From: Nicotiana tabacum
Lineage: Eukaryota > Streptophyta > Magnoliopsida > Solanales > Solanaceae
Reading direction: 5' to 3'
DNA: 64,000 bases
Assembly (NCBI RefSeq): GCF_000715075.1
Contig: NC_134093.1
Location: forward strand, 100,734,826-100,798,825
Under the pieces are notes generated by a model. The model was not told where the DNA came from. It saw only the letters and a program-made list of their open reading frames with translations, and did no database searches. Each line of letters begins with the position of its first letter. Position 1 is the first letter of the stretch. Below, in pieces: positions 10,591 to 21,164 of the stretch. The position numbers and the translations under genes are program-made.

Positions 10591-12770
10591 AAAATGATAG
10601 GTATAGACAGTAGTGATGCATGATGAAAATAAAATAAAATGGAGATTTTGAGGGACTTACCTTTGGTGATATTCGTCATTTGAGAATCGCCATTCTGCAT
10701 TGCTTTGTTCTTGCTTCAAACAAAGAAAAACTGTGAGTTTTAAAAGTGGTGGTTGGTTTGTGGCCTTGATGTCTTTGGTAGCTTGACTTTGTGCCCATCT
10801 TATTTTGATGATAATTTCAACCTGCCACTAGATGTTTCGTGAATACTACTTGCATTTCTGGCCCCGGAGAGTGTTTGACTTTTCAAACTTTTGGTCGCGT
10901 AGGACTTAACCTTTTCAACTTTATTTTGCCTTTGTGACATTTCACTTTCTACTTCTTTCCTCCAAAACTTTCAATTTCAGAGCATTGGGGAACCTTTGGC
11001 TTTTCAAACTTTACCAAAACGGTTAGCCACTTGGGACTTAACCTATTCAACTTCATTTTGCCTTGTAGGCACTTTCAATTTGATTTACTCCTTTCGAGAA
11101 TTTTTGATTTCAAAGCATCAGCCACCTTGGCCAATCGGGGTTGACTTGATTCCCCTACCAAGGCTGGGTGCCTCTTGAATATTAGCTTGTATCAAACGAA
11201 AGACCTGTAAATCAGTCTTGCTATCCCTTCTTTGCCTTAGTTTTGGAACAGAGTTAGACCGAAAGGGATTCAAAGAACAACAAACAATGGAATAGATAAT
11301 AAATTTAGGCAAGAGATATCCCTTTCAGGTGAAGGAAAGAAGGACTTATCTGGAGTATATGCGGACTTCAATGAACATGACATGCCTTTTGGACTAGATG
11401 CCTGATCTGTGTAAACCGTCTGACTTTTAGAAATTCATCACAAGTTTTGTTTCGAGACCGAGAAACCTTGCCAGGACTGTCAATATCAATGGATGTGAAG
11501 ATCCTCTTTTCGATCAGTAGTGCCCTTTGCGGGTTTTCACCAGCTAATTTCTCTCATTTCTCTACTCATCGTTGCCTTATAGTGCTCCTTGCGAGTTTTC
11601 ACTAAAAAGACTCTCTCATTTTAGTTTCCTTACTCATCATTGCCTTATGGTGCCCATGAGGGTTTTCACCAATACGACTCTCTCATTTAGGTTGCACCAG
11701 ATCTAAGTGACTGTATCCTCCAATTTTGAACATTCTCGTTGATTGATCGGAAGGACTTGAAAAGGATTTGGGTAAAAAGCTTTGGATTGAATTACAATTT
11801 TGGAACCTTTCAGGCGAGACCATCGCCGAACCATTGTAACATCTGCCCCAGTTTTAACTTTTGGGGGAATGTGAATTTTTGTTTTGGTGTGATCCTTTCG
11901 GAATCAAGTCAAATATAGTTCAAGAAACTTTGTTTTTTATATTTTTCTTTTGCTTTTTCTTCTGTTTTGTTTTCTTTTCTCTTTCTTTTTCCTTTCATTT
12001 TTCCTCTTTTTTTTTATTTCATTTTCTTTTTGTCTTTTTTTCTTCTCTTTTTTTTTTTTCATTTTTCCTTTTTCATTTTTCATTCAATTCTTTTTTTCAA
12101 TAATAACCTCCACGTTCCAAAGAGTGTAATAAAAAATAAGGATTCGGTCCAATGGGTTTGCAAAGGGTTGAATATTTGGATAGTGAAAAAGAAAGTCTTC
12201 TTCATCCAAATCGGAGAACATTAATGCTATATAGAGGATCAAGCATAGTACCTTTTGACTCCACTTGCAGTGACAGTTGTTTCAGGGATATTTCCTTCGA
12301 GGTTTCCCAGGTGCAACGCTTCTTTTTGGCAGTACTCTTGTTACAATGTATGGACCTTTCCAATCTGGAGCCAATTTTCCTTAGTTGTTCCTATTCTTTG
12401 TTTTATTTCCTTAAACTTATCTTCATTGAATTCTGACTCTTGAATCATTATCTCAAAGTCTGACAACATTTTACGATCTGGGCATGAAGTCTGCAAGCAT
12501 GTCATATCATTAAAATCTGCATTAACAGAACTGCAAAGAGAATAAGAAAAGTGGCAAGATTAAGAAAAGAGACATTCCCCGACAACGAAATATTAATTTT
12601 ATTTGACTTTTATTTTTTTCTTTTGATATTTTTTCTTTTGAATTTTAAAGGTATAAGAGTTTACATTGGAAAGTAAGACAATAAAGTAAAACATCCGGTT
12701 CACACCCTGAGATAATCCGAACACATAAAGAATAACAAGACTAGCTACCGAGACTCCCGTCTGATGCGGG
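10591..12770 (-). other. Non-coding interior of the Tat/Ogre-like element
   Basis: No protein is recognisable in either strand. Visible structure: a two-copy repeat at about 10890-11120 (GGACTTAACC...TTCAACTT...ATTTTGCC), a three-copy repeat of about 63 bp at 11515-11700 (TTGCGGGTTTTCACC...CTCTCATTT...CTCATCRTTGCCTTA), and a strong pyrimidine run at 11930-12105. Reading frames in the pyrimidine run encode only Phe/Ser-rich low-complexity peptides. Confidence 0.6.
11515..11700. repeat. Three-copy tandem repeat of about 63 bp
   Basis: The phrases GGGTTTTCACC (or GAGTTTTCACT), CTCTCATTT and TACTCATCRTTGCCTTA recur in the same order three times with diverged spacing. Confidence 0.7.
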
Positions 12771-12774
12771 ACTT

Positions 12775-13165
12775 TCAGGTTTGGCGATCGTTTTTTGGCT
12801 TTTCTTTTGTCTCGGCAATGGTTGCAATGGCCTTTAGTGTCGGATCATATTCCCTATCTTCACAGATCATTCCGACTACTGGCCCATTGGTGTGAGTAGG
12901 TAGAGGATTGTTCATCATATTATGGGCCTCTTCATCCCTAAGCACTATTATGTTGACCTCGATGAGGTCTTCCACTGCTCTCTTAAGAGTCCAACAGTCT
13001 TCCGTATCATGTCTCACTGCTCAAGAGTGGTATTCACATCTAGCATTAGCCTGGTATGAGGGGGACTCAGAGTTTGGCCAGTTCGGGGCTACTGGCTCCA
13101 GTAGACCTAGCCTGACTAGCTTTTGGAACAACCTCGAGTATGATTCACAAATAGGGGTGAACTGA
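12775..13165 (-). pseudogene. gag C-terminal remnant of a Tat/Ogre-type polyprotein
   Basis: Read on the minus strand this encodes the gag region that precedes the protease in Tat/Ogre elements: a segment beginning FTPICESYSRLF, then a CEYHS...HDTEDCW motif (the CCHC-like Cys/His cluster of this family), then LKRAVEDLIE and an acidic conserved stretch with NNPLP and GMICEDREYDP. A TGA stop interrupts the frame just before VRHDTEDCW, where related copies have a glycine codon. Only about 130 codons remain and neither the N-terminal gag nor any pol follows. Gag normally binds the RNA genome in the virus-like particle; this copy cannot. The family assignment comes from recognised motif order. The neighbours are non-coding element DNA on both sides. 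Confidence 0.8.
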
Positions 13166-14689
13166 TTCCTTCTGGGGAGGCTTTTTTTTTTTTAATTTTT
13201 TTTTTCATATCTTGATTTCTTTTTCTTTCTCTTTTTGTTGTTTTTCACTCTTTGTTTTTCTGTGTTATTTTTTTGTCACTCTTTTCTTTCTTTTTCACTC
13301 AGGTTTTTTTTTTTCAGTTTATTTTTTCACTCAATTTGTTTATGGCTATGATCGAATTCGATGAGGATTGCCTACGTATCATGACGACGCATGAATAAGA
13401 TCATTACGTAGTTCAAGAGAAGATTAGAAATAGTAAATAAACTAACTTTATTTTCTTACTCATATACGAAACAGACCATGAAAATTTCTAACAAGGAAAA
13501 TATTTTTGAATTTTGAATTTTGATTTTTTTTGGGAAAATTTTTGAAAGGAAAAATTCTTTAAGAATAAAGAAAATATTATTGGATTTCGATTTTATTTTT
13601 TTAGGATTTTTTAAAATAAAGACTTCTAAAGAAGAAAGAAAATATATATTTTTTGAATTTTTATTTTTATTTTATTTTTTTCCGAAGAAAGACTTCTAAC
13701 GAAGGAAAAAAAACATATTTTTGAATTTTGATTTGGTTTTCTTTTTCGAATGAAAGACTTCTAAAAAGAAAGAAAATATTTTTGATTTTTATTTTTTTAT
13801 TATTTGGGATTTTCTAAGGAAAGATTTCTAAATAAGGAATTAAAAAAAAATATTTTTGGATTGTTGAAAATTGGGACCGAAACTGATTAGGTTTTCCTAC
13901 GTATCTCACATCAGGTGAGAATCAGACCCGCGTAGTTCGGTTAGTTTTGACACAACAGATAAAATATGACTTATTTTGAAATGATTTTTTTTCTTTTCCT
14001 TCTTTTTTTTTCAAAATTTCGGTAGAATTTCAGAATATTTTGGATACCTGGATTTTCAGAAACGGGGATTTTCTCTCCTACCTCATTCTTGTTTTTTCTT
14101 GATTTTGTTTCCCTATTCTAGAAGTCGGTCAACATGCAAGCCGAAACAAATAAATGTGCAAGTAGCACGTAAAATGCATCATGATGGTCTTTTAAATTGG
14201 ATACATTTTTCCTAAACGAACCCAACCCCTGTGTCGAGTCCCCAAAGTCAAATGCACGTGATGCAAACAAACGTACCTGCTAGGGATTCGGGCATGTGGT
14301 TATGTCATTCTAGGTTTGAACCCTTGGGTGTATTGTTCTAGACCTAGCTTATCGAAGCAGACAACTCGAGCCAGGGGGGAGGCAATGTGACGGGAACCAA
14401 AAGGCCATCCGGCTTTGTAACTTATCCGATCCTCGTTCTAAATTAGGATATGAAACTAACAGAAAAGAAGTCACGCCATCGTGCACTTCCCAGAAGATTT
14501 AGAGACTCAGAGAGAAGAAGGGTTTCGTAAAAGTTTTATATACATTTCAAATAATATCAAAGCGGTAAAAGCGACATTTAGCACATTAGGCTCAAACACA
14601 TAAAAATCAGATAATAAATAAGAGCCAAGTATAACAGCATTCTAAGCTCGAATTATGAACCCTGAACCAGATATTCTTATGGTGTCCCA
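13166..14689 (-). other. Low-complexity leader region of the Tat/Ogre-like element
   Basis: Two T-rich stretches (13177-13335 and 13490-14010) surround a few unique segments. No gene is seen. The region lies between gag and the right (5') LTR on the minus strand, where a leader and primer-binding site would be expected; I could not recognise a primer-binding site. Confidence 0.55.
13475..13860. repeat. Diverged tandem repeat of about 75 bp, five copies
   Basis: Each copy has GACTTCTAA.GAAGGAAAG, then AAAATATTTTTGAATTTTGATTTTT, with variable T-run lengths. It is very AT-rich, so copy edges are approximate. Confidence 0.6.
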
Positions 14690-15482
14690 AGTCACCAGTT
14701 TATTTTAAAATTCCAAACATAAAAGACCGGGTAAGGAATTTTGCTAACCCGGGAGAAGGTGTGAGGAACTCTCGAGTTCCGTGGTTTTAGCACGGTCGCT
14801 TAACCATTAATAATTGGCCTAATTTTCTGATTTATTACCCATTTAAAACCTTGTCACGACCCGAAATTCCCTCCTTTGGACAGTGATGGCGCCTAGCATT
14901 TCACTTGCTAGGCAAGCCAACGTTAGAATAATATTAATCAATTTTTAAATAATTTTTAAATTATTAATAATCAAGGAAACAAAAGCGAAAGCAAAGTTTG
15001 AAATATAGTGAAATAATCCATAAAAACAACGGTGTCTAAATACCATCCTAGAATTGGTGTCACAAGTGCATGAGCTTCTAGAATAAATACATATAAAGGT
15101 CTGAATAAAATAAAGCTGTCTGGAAATAAACACACATCTAAAGTAAAATAGACGGGGACTTCAGAACTACAGACGCCATGCAGTTATACCTCAAGTCTCC
15201 TCTGGTAGCTGAAATCCGAGCAAGTCTATGGTACGCCGCTAGGACCAACTCCAAAAATCTGCACAAAAAGTGCATAGTGTAGTATCAGTACAACCGACCC
15301 CATGTACTGGTAAGTGCTGAGCCTAACCTCGACGAAGTAGTGACGAGGCTAAGGCGGGTCACTTACATTACTCGTACACAATATTAGTAATAACAACAAT
15401 AATAGAAATAAATCAGGTAACTCATTTATAATAATTGAAGCCAACTCAGCAGTTATAACCAATTATCATTTCCATCAATTCT

Positions 15483-15646
15483 GTTGCAACGTGCAACCCG
15501 CTCTCACAATATATTCACATTCAATTCTGTTGCAGCGTGCAACCCGCTTTCACAATATATTCACATTCGGTTCCGTTGCGGCGTGCAACCCGCCCCTCCA
15601 ATATATTCATTTTAATCAAGTCTGTTGCGGCGTGCAACCCGATCCA

Positions 15647-15723
<77 letters not shown>

Positions 15724-15900
15724 CGACTTTTAAATAAGTCTGTTGCGGCGTGCAACCCGATCCTCCAATATGGACTTTTAATAAGTCTGTTGCGGTGTGC
15801 AACCCGATCCTCCAATATGGACTTTTAATAAGTCTGTTGCGGCGTGCAACCCGATCCTCCAATATATTCATTTTAATCAATTCTGTTGCGGCATGCAACC
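15483..15900. repeat. Eight-copy GTTGC-loop-GCAAC hairpin array
   Basis: Eight units of about 46-49 bp, the fourth expanded by (TA)n. Each starts CTGTTGC or CCGTTGC and contains GTTGC, five loop bases, then GCAACCCG. The loops in order are AACGT, AGCGT, GGCGT, GGCGT, GGCGT, GGTGT, GGCGT, GGCAT. All eight keep both 5-bp stem arms. Confidence 0.9.
15650..15718. repeat. (TA)n microsatellite, about 34 repeats
   Basis: An uninterrupted TA run lies within the fourth unit of the hairpin array, at the place where sibling units read CAATATATTC, so it probably grew from that short TA stretch. Reading frames through it encode only Tyr/Ile repeats. Confidence 0.95.
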
Positions 15901-16394
15901 CGCTCCTCCAGTATATTCATTTACCAATTCTTATAGAAGGAATTTTTCCAATAAATGCAACAATTAATATGAAATTATAAGACAACAAGCATACAATAAT
16001 TATAATTTAATCATGAAACAGACAATGTCAAATAGCAAATTATTATAAAAAATCAGGGAGAAAATAGGCAGTTTAATATTTAATATGCTAAATGTCAAAT
16101 TACAATTAAGACACATAATTCAAGTAGCATGTAACAATTAATACATGAATTCAAGAATTAATATTTGGCAAAGAATAGGAGAGAAACAATTATTATAATA
16201 ATTAATTCATGATTTAAAATAATTTATGATTTTTCAAGTAATTATGCAAACAAGTAATTTGACGACGTATAGACACTCGTCACCTAGCCTATACGTCGTT
16301 CACATGCATTTCACATAAAAAAAATAATAATTTAAGGGTTCTATTCCCTTAAATTAAGGGTTCTTCCATAAAAAATAATTTAAGGGTTCTATTC

Positions 16395-16510
16395 CGAACG
16401 CGGTCCCCTCTTCGCGAACGCGGTCCCCTCTTCGCGAACGCGAAGAGTAATTTTCATCTGCCTCTAGTTTCTTCTTCGCGAACGCGAGCCCTCTCTCGCG
16501 AACGCGAAGA
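16395..16510. repeat. CpG-rich palindrome cluster (TTCGCGAACGCG)
   Basis: Five occurrences of TCGCGAACGCG-type words: two in a perfect duplication of GAACGCGGTCCCCTCTTCGC, two flanking the CGAAGA inverted arms. The cluster stands out in AT-rich DNA and is part of the LTR at 14852-17231. Confidence 0.8.
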
Positions 16511-17231
16511 AGGATACCAGAAGCAGATTTCTGCAGTTTTTTCCAAGTCCAAAAATGATTCGTTAACCACCCGAAACCAACCCGAGCCCTCAGGGCTCCA
16601 AACAAAACATGCACCTAAGTCCTAAAATATCATACAAACTTGCTCGCATGATCAAATCGCCAAAATAATACCTAGAACTACAAATCAGACACCAAATCAA
16701 AGGAAGTTTTCAAGAAAACTTTAAAACTTATATTTTTACAATCGGACGTCCGAATCACGTCAAATCAACTCCGATTCTCACTAAATTTGGCAGACAAGTC
16801 ATAAATATTATAGTGGACCTATACCGGGCTCCGAAACCAAAATACGGACCCGAGGTCAATAAATCCAACATCAGTAATTTCTTATAAATCATTAAGCTTT
16901 CAAGCTTTTAATTTTTTATCAAAATATTATATCTCGGGGTAGGGACCTCGGAATTCGATTTCGGGCATACGTCCATGTCCCAAATCACGATACAGACATA
17001 CCAAAATTGTCAAAATACTGATCCGGGTCTGTTTGCTCAAAATGTTGACCAAAGTCAACTTAGTTGAGTTTTAAAGCTCTATTTCACATTTTAATATATT
17101 TTTCACATAACAATTTTTCGGAAAATTATAGGACTGCGCACGCAAGTCGAGGAATGATAAATGGTGCTTTTCGAGGTCTTAGAATACAGAATTACTTATT
17201 AAATTTAAAGATGATATTTTGGGTCATTGCA

Positions 17232-18590
17232 TTTTTACTTTTTAACCGCTTTTAATATTTATGGAATTTATTTGAACAAATCGCGATTTTGCGCACTCGT
17301 TGTTTTTATACACATTGAAAACCGCGCCACGTGAAACATACCCGTGATTTGTAACATATTTATTATTATTAATTGATTTGAAGTTGTAAGGTCGAGTCAC
17401 GTGAAATGGCACGCCTCGATTGAGATTTACGTATCATGACCATGCCACGGGAACCGTACCCATGACCATAATGATTTAAAATTAATCGCACCTAAAGCAA
17501 GCTACGATGTTCATATGTTAATTTTGCTAAACTACTTTGAGATTATTTGTGAAGCTATTGAATTATGGAGGTTATTGTGAATGTCGTAGGTATTATGGAA
17601 GTCATTTGAAGTTATATTAATTTATAAAGGAGAGCTAACTTACATGTTTATTGGGAATGATTTAATTATTTTTCTTGCCTTGAGCCCCAAACGTGGGTCA
17701 TTTAACATTACTGAATAATGATGCCTAAAATTAATTTGCAAACAAATCATATGACCCGCTTAGCAATTAATTATAAACTAACCAAATTAAACTAAGATTA
17801 TATACTACTTAATAAAACTTCAAACAACTAATCAGAGATATTATGCAAATAATCAAACTTATGAGCATTTATATCAATGTAATCTAGCAGACTCTATTCT
17901 AACAAATAAACGTCCAACATGATAAATTCAAAGAGAAGTTTAAAGAGAGGATGGACCTTTATTGCTAAAATTTCCAGCAGGTACAGTGAAAGAGAAGCTC
18001 CAAAACAACAAAAATCCAAAACCAACGCTTAATTAGGACCTCAAACGACGGAACTCTAACACGACTTCACTTCGGCGTTGGCTTTTGACGGTATGTTTTG
18101 GCGCTGATTTTGGGTGCTTTGAAGCTGGATTTTTGGGTATTTTGGAGTCTTAAACGGGGTGATGAATTGCTGAATTTTTCGCAAGAAAGAGAAAAAAAAG
18201 CGTAGAAGAAGAAAAATAATTCTCTCCATTCCCTCCTCTCTTTTTTTCTCCTTCTCCCCCTTTTCTCTCATTTTTCAAATAAATTTGGAATTTTTCAGAT
18301 TTGTTTTTTAAAATTATTTTATTAATTTTTAATTAAAAAAACTCTCACTTCCCATTTTTCTTTTTTATTTTAAAAAAATAAAAATAAATAAATTCTACAC
18401 TTTCCTTTACTTTTATTTTTTTAATTTCCCACTTTTTTTACTTTTTTTGTTCTTTAGCAAACTATAGTACTAGGCTTTCCTAATAGTTATTTTATTAATA
18501 AAACATAAAAACCACAAAGGAAGAATACATGTAAGGGGGGCAAAGACCATACCAATTACTTTTATTTTTTTTATTTTTCACTTATTTTAT
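17232..18590 (-). other. Body of the Tat/Ogre-like right LTR, non-coding
   Basis: It continues the LTR after the inserted LTR. It includes CGCGCCACGTGAAACATACCC, typical of this LTR family, and a purine-rich stretch near 18170-18200. No gene is seen. Confidence 0.55.
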
Positions 18591-19128
18591 TTTTCTTTTT
18601 TTAATTTTCACTTATTTTAATTTTCTTTTTTAAATTTTCACTTATTTTAATTTTCTTTTTTAAATTTTTACTTTCTTTTACTTTTTTTTAAAAAAAAATT
18701 CAGCTACCTTTACTTTTATTTTTTAATTCTAATTTTATTTTACTTTTCACTTTTTTAAATTTTCACATTCTTTTACTTTTATTTTTAAAATATTCCACTT
18801 TTTTTTATTTAAAAAAAAATTAATTTCCACCTACTTTTACTTTTACTTTTTTATTCCATACTTTTAATTTTTTTATTATTTTATTCCCATCCGAAATTTT
18901 TAAAAAATATTTAATTTTTCGGTTTTTTAATTTATTTTATTTTAAAATAAAGATAAAAAATAAAAATAATACCAATAGTAATAATTTGACCTTTTAAATT
19001 ATTTTTAATTCTTACCCAATATAAAAAATGTAACAAAATCTAAAAATATATATATTAAATTTATAAAAATATTTATATAGTAGAAGGTGGTAAAATTTTA
19101 AATATAGTCAAAATATTAGGTGCTCACA

Positions 19129-19543
19129 ATTACATCCCGAAAGAAGCCCTACTTGATTTCAAGTCGAGTGAGCTTACATTAGTGGCGATCTACATGAGGG
19201 GCAAGTCTATGCTACTTGAAGCCGTACTTGAAATATTCTTTTGAGCTATGCAAACGGAGAGGAGAGGAGGAGGAGTTTGGGATCCACAATGACCTACATG
19301 AGAGAGCGAGCTTCCTTGATGAATAAAGTCAATTTTTGATGCTCAAGTGTCATATTAGAACTATATGTGCATGAATGCTTAACTTTTCGCCTTGTTGATA
19401 ATACATAAGTAGTGTGGGTAATTGTTGGTCCCAACTGATGTGTGAATAGCTCACCTTTGACTTGCTGAAATGACCCTTAACTTGTGGAAGTGAGAACTAT
19501 TTTGTTTGCTTGAGGACAAACAAAGACTTAAGTTTGGAGGAGT
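19129..19543 (+). mobile_element. Gypsy element internal 3' region, right part
   Basis: It begins with the second ATTAC copy and continues the sequence that stopped at 4413. It ends at a purine-rich tract, AAGTTTGGAGGAG (about 19530-19542), which is the polypurine tract directly upstream of the LTR at 19544. The phrase TTGCTTGAGGACAAACAAAG just before it is characteristic of this plant gypsy family. No coding sequence is left. Confidence 0.7.
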
Positions 19544-21089
19544 TGATAAGTGGGGATTTTGACTACTTATTAGCACCTTTTAGCTTTTATTTTAGTCGAA
19601 AAGCATTGATTGTGTTCCCGAAACTAATGAAATATGCAAAATTACAGGAATGCTGGATGTTGGACGCCCGAAGAAATCTGACTTAAAAGGGAGTAGTCTA
19701 AACACAAGGCAATAAAAGACACAAAAGCTTACAATGTGCAGTCTGCAGAATTCCATCTGCGGTCGCAATCAAGGAAGAAAAACTCAACAGACCTTTGGGC
19801 AAATTACGGACCGCACATGAATTGTGCGGCCGCAGAAGCTGGGTTAGGATCCAAGATCAGAGAGTTGGCAAAAAGCCAAGTCTAGAGTTTCCTCGAATTA
19901 CGGTCCGCACAAGATTTGTGCGGCCACAGAAGATTATCTTACGGCCGCAATCATACTATTGCGGACCGTAAAAGAGTGCCTTGCGGCCGCACTGCTAAAT
20001 CTGCGAACTGTAAAAATATTACCTCACGACTGCAGTTTAGAATTATGCGGCTGTAGAATCCCAGTTCCTGCAAGATGAAGACATCTGCGGACCGCACATG
20101 GAATTGTGCGGCATCAAAACCTCCCGAGGGGCATTTTTGTCCGAGATTTTTAGACTTGTATAAATAGAAGAGTTTCACGAAATTAGGTCAAAGTTTTGAC
20201 ATCAGCAAGTACTGTAGCCGTTGTTTTTCTCTCTTTTGGAAGTTTACTATATTTTGGTATATTTTATAATAGATTTTATTATTTTAAGTTTACATTATTA
20301 GTTTAATTAGTGTTTCTTCTTCTTCTTCTTCAAACCCAAGCATGAGTAGCTAGATTTTTACTAGGGTTGTGACCCAACCCTAGTGTGTTAACCTTATGGA
20401 TAATTACATTAGTGCTTGTTTATGATTGGGTGTTTGTTATTTAGCCTAGTTCATGCTTTAATTTGTGGAATTAATGGTTGCAAATATTGGTTCATGCCTA
20501 TTTGACTTATTCTCTACTTGAGGAAGAGAGACTTAGTCAAGGAAAACTTGGTTAACAAGGAATTGGGTCAATCGATAGATTGATTAACCCAATTAAAGGG
20601 TTCAACCTAGAGATAGTAATAACCCGACTTGAGCTTTTATCAACTGTTTTGTGTGATACCCGTTTGATCTTGAGAAAGCCAAATTGGGAAAAAACCACTC
20701 TCTGACCGAGAGGTATTGAGTGGGTAATTGAGAGTTGATAGCTATAACACATCTCGATCAACAAAACAAGAATTAAGGTCTTTATCCCATTAGGCAAACA
20801 CCTATATAATGGTCACAACCCTAGGCTTTTTACCAATTTGAAAATCATCAAAAACAACTATCCTAGTCTTAGTTCTTTATTGTGCAAACTTTAGTGTAAA
20901 ATTAGAAATAGAAACAAAACCATTTTTGTGGAAGTGAAAATTAAGATAATTCAATTTCACGCATTAGAATATATACCCCTAACTCCCATCTAGCTCCATG
21001 TGGATTTGACCCCGACTCTTAGTTGGGTTACTATAATTGCAATCGACCATTTCATGTCTTGTTTAGAGGTGTGCATTTGGACGTGATCA
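19544..21089 (+). repeat. 3' LTR of the older gypsy element
   Basis: 1,546 bp from TGATAAGTGGGGATTTTGAC to GTGCATTTGGACGTGATCA. It follows a polypurine tract, so it is the 3' LTR of a plus-oriented element. It contains a cluster of GCGGCCGCA and GCGGACCGCA words in both orientations (19740-20115). The DNA to its right (21090-21164) reads as LINE ORF1 on the minus strand, so this element inserted into, or abuts, the LINE. Its 5' LTR is not in the window. Confidence 0.72.
19740..20115. repeat. GCGGCCGC / GCGGACCGCA palindrome cluster
   Basis: Around ten CpG-rich words of the form TGCGGNCGCA, GCGGACCGCA and GTGCGGCCGCAGA recur in alternating orientation at intervals of about 20-60 bp within the LTR at 19544-21089. 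Confidence 0.75.
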
Positions 21090-21164
21090 GTGTTGGAGTA
21101 TTGGTTGCCAAGGGAAGAAGATTGGGTTGTTCGTTACTTCTTCCACTAGAGTGAAGAAGGGAAG
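21090..21164 (-). pseudogene. LINE ORF1 fragment 3 (most downstream piece)
   Basis: Short piece between two LTRs. On the minus strand it continues the frame of the LINE ORF1 piece at 23934-24574 once the LTR at 21165-23933 and one copy of its target duplication are disregarded; the 25 or so codons contain no stop. The assignment rests on this frame continuity and the target duplication, not on domain recognition. The remaining LINE sequence, including any ORF2 reverse transcriptase, would lie beyond the gypsy element to the left and is not visible. Confidence 0.55.

Larger units (their letters stand above)
14852..17231 (-). mobile_element. Gypsy LTR (minus orientation) inside the Tat/Ogre-like right LTR
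   Basis: 2,380 bp starting TGTCACGACCCG and ending TTTTGGGTCATTGCA. On the minus strand it begins TGCAATGACCC, like the LTRs at 21165 (TGAAATGACCC) and 24575-27916 (TGTAACGACCC). It holds the hairpin pair at 15259-15310, the GTTGC/GCAAC array at 15483-15900 with a long (TA)n, and a CpG-rich palindrome cluster at 16395-16510. The flanks, AACCT and TTTTT, do not match, so there is no clear target duplication and the edges may have rearranged. Confidence 0.7.
4414..19128 (-). mobile_element. Tat/Ogre-like Ty3/gypsy element, pol-less, with nested insertions
   Basis: The outer ends are TGTCACACC at 4414 and GGTGCTCACA at 19128; on the minus strand the element therefore starts TGTGAGCACC, the typical Tat/Ogre LTR start. 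The bases just outside are ATTAC (4409-4413) and ATTAC (19129-19133), a perfect 5-bp target duplication, so this is one insertion event. The minus-strand order is right LTR (5'), gag remnant (13165-12775), minisatellites (10590-5905), polypurine tract, left LTR (3'). No protease, reverse transcriptase or integrase coding is recognisable, so the copy is non-autonomous or a deletion derivative. It carries two later LTR insertions (8140-10317 and 14852-17231). Confidence 0.85.
14690..19128 (-). repeat. Right (5') LTR of the Tat/Ogre-like element, interrupted
   Basis: It matches the left LTR from ATGGTGTCCCAAGTCACC (about 14690) to AGGTGCTCACA (19128). It is about 2.06 kb after subtracting the LTR inserted at 14852-17231. 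Left of 14690 the similarity to the left LTR stops, so about 95 bp of the LTR's 3' end, where TGTCACACC should be, and the primer-binding site beyond it are lost or replaced. The outer edge at 19128 is intact and carries the ATTAC duplication. Confidence 0.72.

Noticed and set aside
11861..12224. Two overlapping Phe/Ser-rich plus-strand frames
   Set aside because: They fall in a pyrimidine tract; the composition is low-complexity with no conserved motif. They could mimic membrane proteins only by composition.
15483..15900. CRISPR-like repeat-spacer array
   Set aside because: The 'spacers' are themselves repeated (CAATATATTCA and TGGACTTTTAATAAG recur), the repeats vary, the array is inside an LTR, and the genome is a plant's.
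15491..15980. Frames of Ile/Tyr repeats on both strands
   Set aside because: They are translations of the (TA)n run and the GTTGC array.
14852..17231. Clean target duplication around this LTR
   Set aside because: The left flank AACCT and right flank TTTTT do not match and alternative edges (17226) did not help, so the insertion is inferred only from LTR ends and the split of the host LTR.
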